Shown here: positions 33,313-43,500 of the stretch, one piece after another | Layout of the letters: each line of letters starts with the position of its first letter | How positions within the stretch are numbered: position 1 is the first letter of the stretch | Assembly: GCF_021398735.1 (NCBI RefSeq) | Contig: NZ_CP090349.1 | Coordinates: 431,001 to 495,000 of the forward strand | From: Methylobacterium oryzae | GTDB lineage: Bacteria > Pseudomonadota > Alphaproteobacteria > Rhizobiales > Beijerinckiaceae | Direction: 5' to 3' | Length of the DNA stretch: 64,000 bases | Notes under the pieces: generated by a model | What the model was told of the DNA's origin: nothing | What the model saw: only the letters and a program-made list of their open reading frames with translations | The model's database searches: none | Position numbers and translations under genes: made by a program

Positions 33313-33327
33313 TTGCCATATCGGCAA
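33313..33327. promoter_or_regulatory. candidate LysR operator
   Basis: TTGCC-ATATC-GGCAA is a perfect five-base inverted repeat of the T-N11-A kind bound by LysR-type regulators. It lies 35 bases before the lysR start and 120 bases before the divergent binding-protein start, the classical position for autoregulation and activation of the divergent operon. Confidence 0.55.
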
Positions 33328-33362
33328 TGTGCACGGCACCATACAGCGCATCGAGCACGATA

Positions 33363-34265
33363 ATGCAGAGTACGGGCCTGCGCTACTTCCTGGCCGTGGC
33401 CCGCACCGGGTCGATCGCGGCCGCCTCGTCCCAGCTCAACGTCGCGGCCTCGGCGATCAGCCGGCAGATCGCCAACCTGGAGGCCGAGCTCGACTGCGTG
33501 CTGTTCGAGCGCCGCCCGCGCGGCATGGTGCCGAGCCCGGCCGGTGAGCTGCTGGCGCAGCACGCCCATCAGGTGCTGATCCGCTCCGAGCAGGTGGTCA
33601 CCGAGATCCGGGAGCTGGAAGGGCTCGCCCGCGGGCTGATCCGGGTCGCCTGCTCGGAGGGCTTCTCCCTCGACATCGTGCCGAACGCGATCGCGGCCTT
33701 CCACGCGGCCCATCCCGGCATCCGCTTCGAGGTCACGGTCCAGCCCCCGGCCCAGGTCACCCAGACGGTGTCGGTGGGGGATGCCGATCTCGGGATCACC
33801 TTCGCGCTGACACCCACCGCGCAGGTCGAGGTGCTCTACGACGGGCAGGTCGACATGCTGGCGCTGGCCGCGCCCGACCATCCCCTCGCGCGGGCGCCGG
33901 CCCTGCGCCTCGTCGACCTGCTGGAGTATCCCGTCGCCCTGCCGACCCGGGACACGACCCTGCGGCAGGTCTTCGACGCCGCCTGCGCGCACGAGGGCAT
34001 CGCGGTGGAGCCGGTGCTGACCTCCAACACGCTCTCGGCGCTGCTGCCCTTCGTGCGGCGCTCCCGCGGCATCGCCCTGATGTCGGCGCTGTCGGTGCAG
34101 ACGCCCCTGCGGCTCAACGAGCTTGTCAGCCTGCCGATCCAGTCCCGGACGAGCCTCGCCCGGGGCGTGAAGATCCAGGCGATGCGCGACCGGCGGCTGC
34201 CGAAGGCGGTGCGGGCATTCCTGCGCCAGCTGCTCGACGCGCTGCCACCGCCGCGCTCGCCGTGA
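33363..34265 (+). CDS. LysR family transcriptional regulator
   Basis: A 300-residue LysR regulator. The N-terminal winged helix-turn-helix spans about 1-60 (LRYFLAVARTGSIAAASSQLNVAASAISRQIANLE). The effector-binding domain covers about 90-295. The start at MQSTGLRYF matches family starts, although no Shine-Dalgarno is visible. It is divergent from the peptide transporter cluster on the minus strand, with a LysR-type palindrome between them, so it most likely controls that cluster in response to the imported peptide or its product. Its stop overlaps the following kinase-like gene (GTGA). Confidence 0.92.
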   Translation: MQSTGLRYFLAVARTGSIAAASSQLNVAASAISRQIANLEAELDCVLFERRPRGMVPSPAGELLAQHAHQVLIRSEQVVTEIRELEGLARGLIRVACSEGFSLDIVPNAIAAFHAAHPGIRFEVTVQPPAQVTQTVSVGDADLGITFALTPTAQVEVLYDGQVDMLALAAPDHPLARAPALRLVDLLEYPVALPTRDTTLRQVFDAACAHEGIAVEPVLTSNTLSALLPFVRRSRGIALMSALSVQTPLRLNELVSLPIQSRTSLARGVKIQAMRDRRLPKAVRAFLRQLLDALPPPRSP

Positions 34266-34789
34266 CCCTCGACGCGCTCGGCCCGCGGCTCTGTATCCTG
34301 GGGCCGTCGAACAGCGGTAAGTCCACCCTGGCGGTCGCCATCGCGCGGGCGCGCGGCCTGCCGCCGGTCCACCTCGACCGGCTGTATCACCAGCCGGGCA
34401 CCGACTGGGACCCGCGGCCCTTCGCGGAGTTCCAGGCCCTGCACGACGCGGCGATCCGCGAGCCGCGCTGGGTCATGGACGGCACCTATGCCCGATGCCT
34501 GCCGCAGCGTCTGGAGCGGGCGACGGGCGTGATCCTCCTCGACGTCCCGACCGCCACCGGCCTGATCCGCTACCTGCGCCGGTCATGGTTCGTGCGCGAG
34601 CGGCTCGGCGCCCTCGACGGCGGCCGGGACAGCGTGAAATGGGCGATGATCCGCCACATCGCCGTTACCGAGCGCGAGAACCGGGCGCGCGAGGCGGCCC
34701 TGTTCGACCGCGTCGCCCTGCCCAAGATCCGGCTCGCCGCGGGGGCCGGCCTGGCCGGCTTCTACCGCGCGGAGGGACTGAGCCGGTGA
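34262..34789 (+). CDS. P-loop kinase-like protein (adenylate kinase/FlaR-like)
   Basis: A 175-residue cytoplasmic P-loop protein. Walker A is ILGPSNSGKSTLA at the N-terminus. Next come VHLDRLYHQPGTDWDPRP and WVMDGTYARCLPQRLERA, the pattern of the FlaR/topology-modulation group of adenylate kinase-like proteins. These are probably small-molecule or nucleotide kinases; their named role in DNA topology is weakly supported. The GTG start overlaps the lysR stop by four bases, so it is co-translated with the regulator, a link of unclear meaning. Confidence 0.82.
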   Translation: MTLDALGPRLCILGPSNSGKSTLAVAIARARGLPPVHLDRLYHQPGTDWDPRPFAEFQALHDAAIREPRWVMDGTYARCLPQRLERATGVILLDVPTATGLIRYLRRSWFVRERLGALDGGRDSVKWAMIRHIAVTERENRAREAALFDRVALPKIRLAAGAGLAGFYRAEGLSR

Positions 34790-34799
34790 CCGGGCCCGC

Positions 34800-35579
34800 T
34801 CAAGCGCCGCCGCGGGACGCAGCGACGGTGCAACTGTGGTCCATCACGTCCTCGGCGCTGGCGCTCGGCGCCCGGTATGCCAGCAGGATGTAGCCCGGCT
34901 CGGGATCGCCCGGGGGCGTGGCGAGCGCCGCGAAGCTCGTCCGGTGCAGGTCCGGCCGGGCGCCCGGCAGGGTGTGCAGGGCCGCGAACGGGTTGAACTG
35001 CGCGGCCTCCGCCTCCGGCACGCGCAGGGCGTAGTACCGGTCGCCGGCCAGCGGCACCGGGAAGCGGCTCCAGGTGTGGCGCACCTGCCGGCCGTGCGCC
35101 CGGACGGCCTTGAGCACGCTCGGCTTCAGGCAGTCGAGGTGGATGTGGAGCTGGTCCTGGCTGCGGCCCCGGGCCGAGTTGACCGCGAGCCCGACCTCCG
35201 CGGGGGTGAGCTTCCCCTTCAGCACGTCCGACACGAGCGGCCGCGCCGCCAGGGCCGCCCGCCAGTAGGCGGCACCGCGCGGTCCCCGCAGGACCGGCGC
35301 CTCCAGGCCCGGCACGGTGTCGGTGGGCATGACGACGCTGTGGGTCGGCTCGCCGGGCGCGCGCAGGACCGCCGAGCCGGGACGGTCACCGTCCCCGAGA
35401 TCGACCGACAGGCACGGGAAGGTCCGGTTGGCGAGCCGCTTGGCGAGCACGCAGGTCTTCAGGGCGGCCCACAGCACGTCGCGGCTCGGGTCCGGCGCGG
35501 CTTCGGCCGGTGCCGCTGCGGCCGACAGGGCCGCCACGAGGGCCACGACGAGGAGGGCGGCGGGCGGCGGGCGGCGCAT
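34800..35579 (-). CDS. cdh: CDP-diacylglycerol diphosphatase
   Basis: A 259-residue secreted or membrane-anchored enzyme. It hydrolyses CDP-diacylglycerol to phosphatidate and CMP. The N-terminus is a signal peptide/anchor (AALLVVALVAALSAAAAPAEA). Family features are LWAALKTCVL, FPCLSVDLGDGDRPGSAVLR and the histidine motif GRSQDQLHIHLDC, a HIT-like active site. Further on, HTWSRFPVPLAGDRYYALRV also matches. The start is placed at MRRPPP, with GAGAG upstream; a much longer open frame continues into the antisense of the DUF2891 gene and is a GC artefact. Confidence 0.88.
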   Translation of the reverse strand: MRRPPPAALLVVALVAALSAAAAPAEAAPDPSRDVLWAALKTCVLAKRLANRTFPCLSVDLGDGDRPGSAVLRAPGEPTHSVVMPTDTVPGLEAPVLRGPRGAAYWRAALAARPLVSDVLKGKLTPAEVGLAVNSARGRSQDQLHIHLDCLKPSVLKAVRAHGRQVRHTWSRFPVPLAGDRYYALRVPEAEAAQFNPFAALHTLPGARPDLHRTSFAALATPPGDPEPGYILLAYRAPSASAEDVMDHSCTVAASRGGA

Positions 35580-35690
35580 GGGGTCTCTCACTGGGGCCGG
35601 CGCGTCCGGCCCGGCCTCACCGCGATAGCCGATCCGGGGCCGTGCCGGCAAAGGATCCGCGAGCCCTGACGCCGTGCCGGGAAACCCGCT

Positions 35691-36830
35691 ATGCCGGCGG
35701 TCGCCGAGTCCCCGCAGAACGCCCGCCGGAATGCCGCGATGACGCCCACTCCCACGCCCACTCCCACGCCCACTCCCACGCTCACCCCCGACATCGCCGC
35801 GCGCTTCGCCGCCGTCGCCCTCGGCCATGTCGGCCGCGAATATCCGAACAAGCCGGGCCACGTCCTGGCCGGGCCGGCGGATGCCCGCACCCCCGCGGCC
35901 CTGCACCCGGCCTTTCACGGCAGCTACGACTGGCATTCCTGCGTCCACGGTACGTGGCTGCTGGCGCGGGTGCTGCGGCTGTTCCCGGACGGCCCGCAGG
36001 CCCCGGCGATCCGCGCCCGGCTCGACGCGCAGCTGACTCCCGCGACGGTGGCGGGGGAATGCGCCTACTTCGCCGCCCCGACCGCCCGGGGCTTCGAGCG
36101 GCCCTACGGCTGGGGCTGGCTGCTGAAGCTCGCCGACGCGCTCGCCGCGCTCCCCGAGCGCCGCTGGTCCGAGGCCCTGGCGCCGCTGGCCGCGGTGATC
36201 GTCCGGCGCTTCGCGGAGTTCCTGCCGGTGGCGTCCTACCCGGTGCGGGTCGGGACCCATTTCAACACCGCCTTCGCGCTGCGCCTGGCGGCCGATTACG
36301 CGGAGGGCGCGGGGGATGCCGGGCTGACCACTCTGCTGCACGACACCGCCGTCGGCTGGTACGGGGAGGACGCGGATTGCCCGGCCTGGGGCGAGCCCGG
36401 CGGCGACGACTTCCTCTCCTCGGCGCTGATCGAGGCGGAGTGCATGCGCCGGCTGCTGCCGCCCGCCCGCTTCGCGCCCTGGTTCGACCGGTTCCTGCCC
36501 GGTCTCGCGGCGTCCCGACCCGCGACCCTGTTCCGCCCCGCGGGCGTGACCGACTGCTCCGACGGGAAGATCGCCCATCTCGACGGGCTGAACCTCAGCC
36601 GCGCGTGGTGCTTCCGCGCGCTCGCCGCGTCCCTCGGCCCGGACGATCCCCGCCGGCCGCCGCTCCGCGCGGCCGCGGAGGCGCACCTCGCGGCCGGGCT
36701 CCCGCACGTCACCGGCGACTACATGGGCGAGCACTGGCTCGCGACCTTCGCGCTGCTGGCCCTCGAGGCCGGTGCCGAGACCGGTGCCGGGACCGTTGCT
36801 CTGGGCGAGGCCCAGGACGGCGGGAAGTAA
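35691..36830 (+). CDS. DUF2891 family protein
   Basis: A 379-residue protein of the DUF2891 family, which has a predicted alpha/alpha-toroid fold like glycoside-processing enzymes. Landmarks are HPAFHGSYDWHSCVHGTWLLARVLRLFPD near residue 70, YGWGWLLKLADAL, VGTHFNTAFALRLAADYA, and a C-terminal NLSRAWCFRAL plus GEHWLATFALLAL. No function has been established. A Thr-Pro tandem (12-base unit, three copies) lies near the N-terminus. A start at 35739 (MTPTPTP) is the alternative. No signal peptide is evident. It is transcribed away from cdh. Confidence 0.85.
   Translation: MPAVAESPQNARRNAAMTPTPTPTPTPTPTLTPDIAARFAAVALGHVGREYPNKPGHVLAGPADARTPAALHPAFHGSYDWHSCVHGTWLLARVLRLFPDGPQAPAIRARLDAQLTPATVAGECAYFAAPTARGFERPYGWGWLLKLADALAALPERRWSEALAPLAAVIVRRFAEFLPVASYPVRVGTHFNTAFALRLAADYAEGAGDAGLTTLLHDTAVGWYGEDADCPAWGEPGGDDFLSSALIEAECMRRLLPPARFAPWFDRFLPGLAASRPATLFRPAGVTDCSDGKIAHLDGLNLSRAWCFRALAASLGPDDPRRPPLRAAAEAHLAAGLPHVTGDYMGEHWLATFALLALEAGAETGAGTVALGEAQDGGK
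35742..35777 (+). repeat. 12-base tandem repeat encoding Thr-Pro
   Basis: Three perfect copies of ACGCCCACTCCC followed by a decayed fourth. The unit is a multiple of three, so copy-number change lengthens the TPTP stretch of the DUF2891 protein without shifting the frame. Confidence 0.8.
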
Positions 36831-36902
36831 ATCTGAGAGATTCTTGAGAGCTGTCCGTCGCGGGCCATGTCGACGACTGCCCGGCGACTGACCGACGACA
36901 AC

Positions 36903-36995
36903 AAAAAAAGGACCGCCCTCAGGAGAACGGTCCGGAAGTCTAGGGAGGAAACGCCCACGAGGGGCTGCAAGACAGCGACGCCGTCGCTGTCTTGC
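36903..36995 (-). ncRNA. candidate small RNA with anti-Shine-Dalgarno linker, copy B
   Basis: Read on the minus strand, about 93 nt. Hairpin 1 (36967-36995) is a 14-base-pair perfect inverted repeat, GCAAGACAGCGACG with its complement. Hairpin 2 is GCCC-5 nt-GGGC. The open linker is TTTCCTCCCTAGACTTC. A terminator GGACCG/CGGTCC (36910-36933) is followed by seven Ts (36903-36909). Aligned without gaps to copy C (49478-49567) through the linker, hairpin 1 shows three pairs changed on both sides (A-U to G-C twice, C-G to U-A). It begins seven bases past the stop of the small gene 37002-37307 on the same strand, so it may be processed from that transcript. Confidence 0.72.
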
Positions 36996-37001
36996 CTGCC
37001 G

Positions 37002-37307
37002 TCAACCCGACAGGGACGGCCTTGTTCCTGGCTCCGGCCCGCCGCGCGGCAGGGCCCGCCCGCCCGGGACCGCCGTGAGGCCGGCGGGGCGGCGCGGCTC
37101 GCCGGGGCCGAACTCGGCGCGGTAGGTCCGCTCCAGCGTCATGAGCCCCCGCAGGGGACCTTCGGCCAGATCGAGGAGCCGCGCGTCGCGCCAGCGCAGG
37201 GTGCGGCCGAGGCGGCGCCGGAACCAGCGCCCGCGCTCCTCCTCGACGAGCAGGACCAGCTTGCCGGTCCAGGTCCGGCGGAACCAGAAACGTCCGGTCA
37301 GCGTCAT
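37002..37307 (-). CDS. small hypothetical protein
   Basis: A 101-residue basic protein of unknown function. The first half, MTLTGRFWFRRTWTGKLVLLVEE followed by RWFRRRLGRTLRWRDARLLDLAEGPLR, looks constrained, with aromatic and Arg residues in strand-like spacing. The last 30 residues are Gly/Pro-rich and may be unconstrained. There is no membrane helix or signal. It ends seven bases before the candidate small RNA on the same strand. Confidence 0.55.
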   Translation of the reverse strand: MTLTGRFWFRRTWTGKLVLLVEEERGRWFRRRLGRTLRWRDARLLDLAEGPLRGLMTLERTYRAEFGPGEPRRPAGLTAVPGGRALPRGGPEPGTRPSLSG

Positions 37308-37407
37308 GGCGGTCGAGGCCCCGGTGGTGGATGGGGATAGACTACATCCGGATCTCGTCTGCGGGAAGATTTCCGGATGATGCGCCGATGAATTCTGGCG
37401 AAGACTG

Positions 37408-40248
37408 TTAATCGGAAGCGGGTTCCGGCCGTGCGCGGGCGTCCGGCTGCCCGCCCCGCCGCGCCGCCTCGGAGAGGACCTGGGCGAGCTGCTCGGCCGA
37501 GTAGGGCTTGCGCAGGAGGGCGAAACCGTGGGCGTCGTCCTCGGCCAGGACGTGGCTGTAGCCCGAGGTCAGCACCACCGGCAGGTCGGGGCGGCGGGTC
37601 CGGAGCTGCCGGGCGAGGGCGAAGCCGCCCATCCCCGGCATGACCACGTCGGAGAAGACCGCGTCGAACCGGTCCGGCGCCCGGTCGAGTTCGGCCAGCG
37701 CCTCCTCGGCGGATTTCGCCCAGACCGGCGCGTGGCCCAGATCCTCCAGGATCTGGGTGCAGAAGCGCCCGACCCCGAGATTGTCCTCCACGACGAGGAT
37801 GCACAGGCCCCGCCGCGGCTCCGCCTCCGGGCGGGCCTCGCGGTCGGCCTCGGACGCCGCGGCGGGCGCGGCGACCTGCGGCAGGTAGAGCGAGAAGGTC
37901 GTGCCGTGGCCGAGCGCGCTCGCCACGTCGATGTCGCCGCCCGACTGCTTGGCGAAGCCGATGACCTGGCTGAGGCCGAGGCCGGTGCCCTTGCCGACCT
38001 CCTTTGTTGTGAAGAACGGCTCGAAGATCCGTCCCAGATCCGCGTCCGGGATGCCGGCGCCGGTATCGGAGACCCGCACGGCCACGAACGGTCCCTTCGC
38101 GCCGGCATGCCCGCGGATCGGCGGCATCGGGCTATCGCCCTCCAGCCGCAGGGTCAGGTTGCCTTCCCCGTCCATGGCGTCGCGGGCGTTGACCGCCATG
38201 TTGATCAGCGCGGTCTCGAACTGGCTCTGGTCGGCGCGCACGTAGCGGGGCGTCGCCGGCAGGTCGATGGCCACGCGGATGCGCGCGCCGGTGACCGAAT
38301 CGAGCATGTCGGCGATGCTGCGCAGGCGCGCGCCGATGTCGAACACCTGGGGTTTCAGCGCCTGGCGCCGGGCGAAGGCGAGGAGCTGGCCGGTGAGCCT
38401 GGCCGCGCGGTCGACGGTGTCGGAGACGGCGTCGAGGTAGCGGCGCCGGCGCGTCTCGGCCAGGTCCGGCCGGCGCAGGAACTCCACGGACGACCGGATG
38501 ATGGTCAGGAGGTTGTTGAAGTCGTGCGCCACCCCGCCGGTGAGCTGGCCGATGGCCTCGAGCTTCTGCGACTGGCGCAGCGCCTCCTCGGCCTGGCGCT
38601 GCTCGGTGATGTCGCGCCCGAAGCCGTAGAACAGCCCGTCCTCCGGAACGACGGTCCAGAGCACCCGCCGCCGGTCGCCGGCGCGGGTCAGGCAGGCCAG
38701 TTCGATATCCTCGACCCGGCTGTCCGCGCAGAGCGGGCGCAGCGCCGCCTCGGCCGCCGCGCGCTCGGTGGGGGCGAGGAAGTCCAGGGCCGGCCGGCCG
38801 ACCGTCTCGGCCTCCGACCAGCCCAGCGCCCGGCTCCACGAGGGGTTCACCGACTGGACCCGCCCGGTCCGGTCCGAGACGAGCTTCAGCACCGGCGACA
38901 GCGTCCAGACCCGGTCGCGGTCGCGGGTCTGGGCGGCGACCTGCGCCTCCAGGTGCTCTGCCCGGGACTGGAGCAGGACCTCGTTCCGCTTCCGCTCGGA
39001 GACGTCGTGGGCGAAGACGTAGAACCCGTCGACGCGTCCGTCCGGGCCGCGGCGCGGGAGGTAGCGGGTGTCGGCGATCCGGGCCTGGCCGTTCGGGAAG
39101 GTCCAGGCCCATTCCTCGCGGACCTCCTGACCGGCGAGCGCCCGCTCGATGCCGGCGCGCCGGGCCTCGAACGCGCCGGGGCCGAGGAGGTCGCCGACGG
39201 TCCGCCCGACGACGGCGTCGGGCGCCTGGCCGGTCCAGGTCTCGTAGGCGGCGTTCGCGAACCGGTAGGTCAGGTCGCGGTCGATGAAGGCGATCAGGAC
39301 CGGCATCGCGTCCGCGACCAGCCGGAGTTCCGCCTCCCGGGCCCGGAGCGCGTTCTCGCTCCGGCGGCGCTCGGTGATGTCGTTGAACAGGATCGCGACG
39401 CGGTTCCGCGCCGGCCCGTCCACCCGGTAGGCGTGCACGTCGTACCAGCGGCCCAGCGCCGCGGCGGCCTGCTCGAATCGGACCGGCTCGCCGGTCAGGG
39501 CGACCCGGCCGTAGAGGTCGAACCAGTGCTGCTCGAGGTCGGGGGCGAGGTCCCGCATCCGGCGGCCCACCGGGGCCCGCAGGCCGGTCTGCCGCTCGAA
39601 GGCGGGGTTGACCTCCAGGAAGCGGTAGTCGACGGGCCGGTCGCCGTCGGCGAACTCCACCTCGATCAGGCAGAAGCCGGCATCGATGAAGGTGAACAGC
39701 GAGCGGTAGCGCTCCTCGTTCCGGCGCAGGGCCGCCTCGGCGTTCCGGGATTCCAGCTGCGTCATCACCGTCCGGGCGAGCGCCTTCAGGATGAAGAGCT
39801 GCTGGTCGGTCAGCGTGCGCGGGACGCGGTCGAGGACGCAGAGCGTCCCGATGGCCCAGCCGTCCGGCGTCACCAGGGGCACGCCGGCGTAGAAGCGCAG
39901 GTGCGGGTCGCCGGTCACGAGGGGGTTGGCGGCGCTCTCCGGCTCCGCGGTCAGGTCGGGCAGCACGAGGGCGCCGTCCGCGCGCATGGCCTCGGTGCAG
40001 AAGCCGAACGCGAGCGGCATCGCCCGCGCGGCGTGGCCGAACGCGGCCTTGATCCACTGCCGGTCGGCGTCGACGAAGTTGATGTGGGCCATCGGCGTGC
40101 CGCAGGCCTGGGCGGCCATCTCGGCGATCTCGTCGAACGCGCGCTCGGGCGGCGTGTCGAGGATCGCGTAGGCGCGCAGGGCGGCGAGCCGCTGGGGATG
40201 CTGGGGCTCGAAACCCGACGGTCGGGATACTGTCTCGTTCGGCGACAC
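37408..40248 (-). CDS. hybrid sensor histidine kinase (GAF-PAS-PAS-PAS-HisKA-HATPase-REC)
   Basis: A cytoplasmic hybrid kinase of about 946 residues. An N-terminal GAF domain (about 20-170) starts QRLAALRAYAILDTPPERAFDE. Three PAS domains follow, ending in DITERRR, DVSERKR and DITEQRQ. The HisKA domain has GGVAHDFNNLLT (His near 573). The ATPase domain has NMAVNARDAM, DTGAGIPD and GTGLGLSQVIGFA. A C-terminal receiver domain has its Asp in VFSDVVMPGMGG (near 865). The GTG at 40248 is chosen because the frame upstream to 40401 looks unconstrained, but the start is uncertain. No partner regulator is adjacent. Confidence 0.9.
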   Translation of the reverse strand: MSPNETVSRPSGFEPQHPQRLAALRAYAILDTPPERAFDEIAEMAAQACGTPMAHINFVDADRQWIKAAFGHAARAMPLAFGFCTEAMRADGALVLPDLTAEPESAANPLVTGDPHLRFYAGVPLVTPDGWAIGTLCVLDRVPRTLTDQQLFILKALARTVMTQLESRNAEAALRRNEERYRSLFTFIDAGFCLIEVEFADGDRPVDYRFLEVNPAFERQTGLRAPVGRRMRDLAPDLEQHWFDLYGRVALTGEPVRFEQAAAALGRWYDVHAYRVDGPARNRVAILFNDITERRRSENALRAREAELRLVADAMPVLIAFIDRDLTYRFANAAYETWTGQAPDAVVGRTVGDLLGPGAFEARRAGIERALAGQEVREEWAWTFPNGQARIADTRYLPRRGPDGRVDGFYVFAHDVSERKRNEVLLQSRAEHLEAQVAAQTRDRDRVWTLSPVLKLVSDRTGRVQSVNPSWSRALGWSEAETVGRPALDFLAPTERAAAEAALRPLCADSRVEDIELACLTRAGDRRRVLWTVVPEDGLFYGFGRDITEQRQAEEALRQSQKLEAIGQLTGGVAHDFNNLLTIIRSSVEFLRRPDLAETRRRRYLDAVSDTVDRAARLTGQLLAFARRQALKPQVFDIGARLRSIADMLDSVTGARIRVAIDLPATPRYVRADQSQFETALINMAVNARDAMDGEGNLTLRLEGDSPMPPIRGHAGAKGPFVAVRVSDTGAGIPDADLGRIFEPFFTTKEVGKGTGLGLSQVIGFAKQSGGDIDVASALGHGTTFSLYLPQVAAPAAASEADREARPEAEPRRGLCILVVEDNLGVGRFCTQILEDLGHAPVWAKSAEEALAELDRAPDRFDAVFSDVVMPGMGGFALARQLRTRRPDLPVVLTSGYSHVLAEDDAHGFALLRKPYSAEQLAQVLSEAARRGGQPDARARPEPASD

Positions 40249-40587
40249 GGAGCCGTCATAGCTCAAGCTTTCGCTTCCCCCTAGTGAAACTCTGCATCGC
40301 GCGTCCGGCGGCGGGACCAGGGCAAGCATTCCGCGATCGTTCAATACTAGACAGTCCCGCCGGATCATCGGTGGGGGTGCGATTTCACGCGCGCCGTTCA
40401 AGTCTTGCTGGTCCGGCCGACCGGGCTTCGGGCGCCCGCCGGGATCTCTTCCTGCCTCGCCCGTCGCGGGCCCCGCGAAGAGCTCGGGCGGGCCCCGCGC
40501 GGCGGCTGTGGATCGGATCGCCGCGGCCGGGAGCCCGCGGGGCCGGTGCGGCGTTGCCGGCTCACGAGGGATGGGTTCGGATCAGGC
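40249..40587. other. divergent intergenic region between sensor kinase and Mfd-type gene
   Basis: These 339 bases lie between two divergent genes. Open frames run through on both strands, but without family-conserved content. The region must hold both promoters; no strong -35/-10 pair or palindrome was seen. Confidence 0.4.
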
Positions 40588-43500
40588 ATGGCCAAGCGCA
40601 GGACGAAGGCGGGCGCCCGACAGGGGCTGGAGGACGCGCCGCTGATGCCCACCGGCGCCCTGGCGGTGGCGCTCCTGGCCTTCGCCGAGGGGCCCGGGCC
40701 GGTGGTGCACGTCGCCCGGGACGCCCGCCGCCTCGAGGACCTCGCCGCGACCCTGCAGGCACTCGATCCCGACGCGCGGGTCGCGGTCTATCCCGAGTGG
40801 GACTGCCTGCCCTTCGACCACGCCTCGCCGTCGCGGGCCACGATGGGTGCCCGGGCCGCCGTGATGCGCTGGCTGACCGACCGGGACGCGCTGCCGGACT
40901 TCGTGCTGACGACCGCCCCCGCCCTCGTGCAGCGCGTGCCGCCGCCGGAGACCTGGGCGTCGGCCCGCGTGACCCTGCGGGTCGGCAATCCCCTCGACGT
41001 CGAGGCCGCGACCGCAGACCTCAAGCGCCTCGGCTACATCCTCGACGAGCGGGTCGACGAGCCCGGCGAGATCGCCGTCCGCGGGCGCACCGTGGAGGTG
41101 TTCCCCGCCGCCGCGCCGCTTCCCTGCCGGATCGAGCACGCGGCGGGCCGCGTCACCGCGATCCGCTCCTACGACCCGATCTCGCAGCGCTCGGTGGCGG
41201 AGGCCGACGAACTCGTCATCGACCCGGCCACCGAGATCGTCCTGGAGCCCGGCTCCGGCCAGAGCTTCGAGCCGTTCACCGGCCAGGAGCACCGCCTGGA
41301 CCGCTACTACCCGCGCCTCGTCACGCTCCTCGACTACGTGCCCGAAGCGCGCCTCGCGGTCGAGGACGGCACGCAGGCCCGGATCGACGCCTTCTTCGAG
41401 CAGATGGACGAGGCCCGGGGCCGGCTGAAGACCCGCGACGCGCCGGCGGGGCCCGGCACCGGCCTCTACCTGACGCCGGAGGCGTGGCGCGCCGTTGTGG
41501 CGGATCGCGGCCGGCTCGCCGCCACCGATGCGGCCGGCGAACCCCGCGCCATGCCGCGCTTCGCCGGGGAGCGCCGGCCCGGCACGGCCTTCGCCAAGGT
41601 CCTGCGCGCCCGTCTGAAGGCCGGCGACGTCGTCGTGCTCGCCGGCTCGGTCCGGCCGCTCCGACGCCTCGTGCGCCAGGCGGGCAAGATCGCCGAGCGC
41701 CCGATCCGCCTGATCGACGCCTGGGCCGACGTCGCCGAGGCGGCGCCCGGCGACGTCCTCGCCCTGGAGGCCCCGCTGGCGGCCGGCTTCCGGGTGCCCG
41801 AGCAGGGCGCCACCGTGATCGCGGCGGCCGACCTGTTCGGCCCGGAGGCCGCCGTGACCGGGGCCGCCCGTGCGATCCTGCCGATGGGCGAGGTCGACCT
41901 GCGCCCCGGCGACGTGGCGGTCGACCGGGACCACGGCCTGTGCGTGTTCGAGGGGCTGGAGCCGGTCTCCGCGCCGGGTGCCGCGCAGGACGGGGAGCCC
42001 TCCGAGGCCCTGCGCCTGCGCTTCGCCGGCGACGCGATCCTGATGGTGCCGGTCACGCAGGCCGACCGGATCTGGCGCTACGGGTCGGAGCCCGACGCCG
42101 TCACCCTGGACAAGCTCGACGGCGGCACGTGGCCGCGGCGCCGCCTGGAGGCCGAGGCCACCATGGCGCGGACCGCCCGCCTGATGCTGGAGGCCGCCCG
42201 GGCCCGCCGGGAGACCGAGGCGCCGGTCCTGGCGCCGCCGGCCCGCGAGATGGAGCGGTTCGCCGCCGGCTTCGGCTTCGCGCCGACCCCCGATCAGGCG
42301 GCGGCGGTCGACGCGCTGATGGCCGACCTCGCCTCCGGCCGGCCGATGGACCGCTTGGTCTGCGGCGATGTCGGCTTCGGCAAGACCGAGGTGGCGCTCC
42401 GGGCCCTCGCGGCCGCGATCTTCTCCGGCCGGCAGGCGGCGCTGATCGCCCCCACCACCGTGCTGGCGCGCCAGCACGCCGAGACGCTGCGCCGCCGCTT
42501 CGGCCGGTTCGGCGTCGAGGTGGCGCAGCTCTCGCGCCTCGTGGCGCCGGCCGAGGCCAAGCGCGTCAAGGCGGGGCTCGCCGACGGCTCGATCCGGCTG
42601 GTGGTCGGCACCCACGCGCTCGCCGGCAGCGGGGTGGCGTTCGCGGATCTCGGCCTAACCGTGATCGACGAGGAGCAGCGCTTCGGCGCGAAGATGAAGG
42701 CCGACCTGCGCCGCCTCGCGGATGGCGGCCACGTGCTGACGCTCACCGCGACGCCGATCCCCCGCACCCTCCAGGCGGCCCTCGTCGGCCTCCAGAGTCT
42801 CAGCGTGCTCGCCACGCCGCCGGCTCTGCGCCAGCCGGTCCGGACCGTGGTGGCGCCCTTCGACGCCGAGGCGGTCCGCGAGGCCCTCGTCCGCGAGCAC
42901 CGCCGGGGCGGCCAGAGCTTCGTGGTCTGCCCGCGGATCGAGGACATCGGCCCAATGGCCGAGCGCCTGCGCGCCCTCGTGCCGGGCCTCGACATCCTGG
43001 TGGCGCACGGGGACCTCAAGCCCTCCGCCATGGACGAGGTCATGGTCCGGTTCGCGGAGGGCGACGGCGACGTCCTGCTCGCCACCGCGATCGTGGAGAG
43101 CGGCCTCGACGTGCCGCGGGCCAACACCATGCTGGTCTGGGAGGCCGCCCGGTTCGGGCTGGCGCAGCTCCACCAGCTCCGGGGCCGCGTCGGCCGCGGC
43201 CAGCGCCGCGGCACCGTCCACCTGCTCAGCGACCCGGCCGCGCCCCCGCCGGCGGCGGCGCTGCAGCGCCTGCGCGCCCTGGAGGCCCTCGACCGCCTCG
43301 GCGCCGGCTTCGCGGTCAGCGCCCGGGACCTCGACCTGCGCGGCGCCGGCGACCTCGTCGGCGAGGATCAGGCGGGGCACGCCAAGCTCGTCGGGCTCGG
43401 CCTCTACCAGCACCTGCTGCAGCTGGCGCTCACCGCCGCCAAGGGCGAGCGCGCCGAGGACTGGAGCCCCGAGATCGAGCTCGGCCTGCCGAGCCGGATC

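Noticed and set aside
34800-36734. A 644-codon reading of the cdh frame
   Set aside because: Only the last 259 codons match the CDP-diacylglycerol diphosphatase family and begin with a signal peptide. The rest is antisense to the DUF2891 gene.
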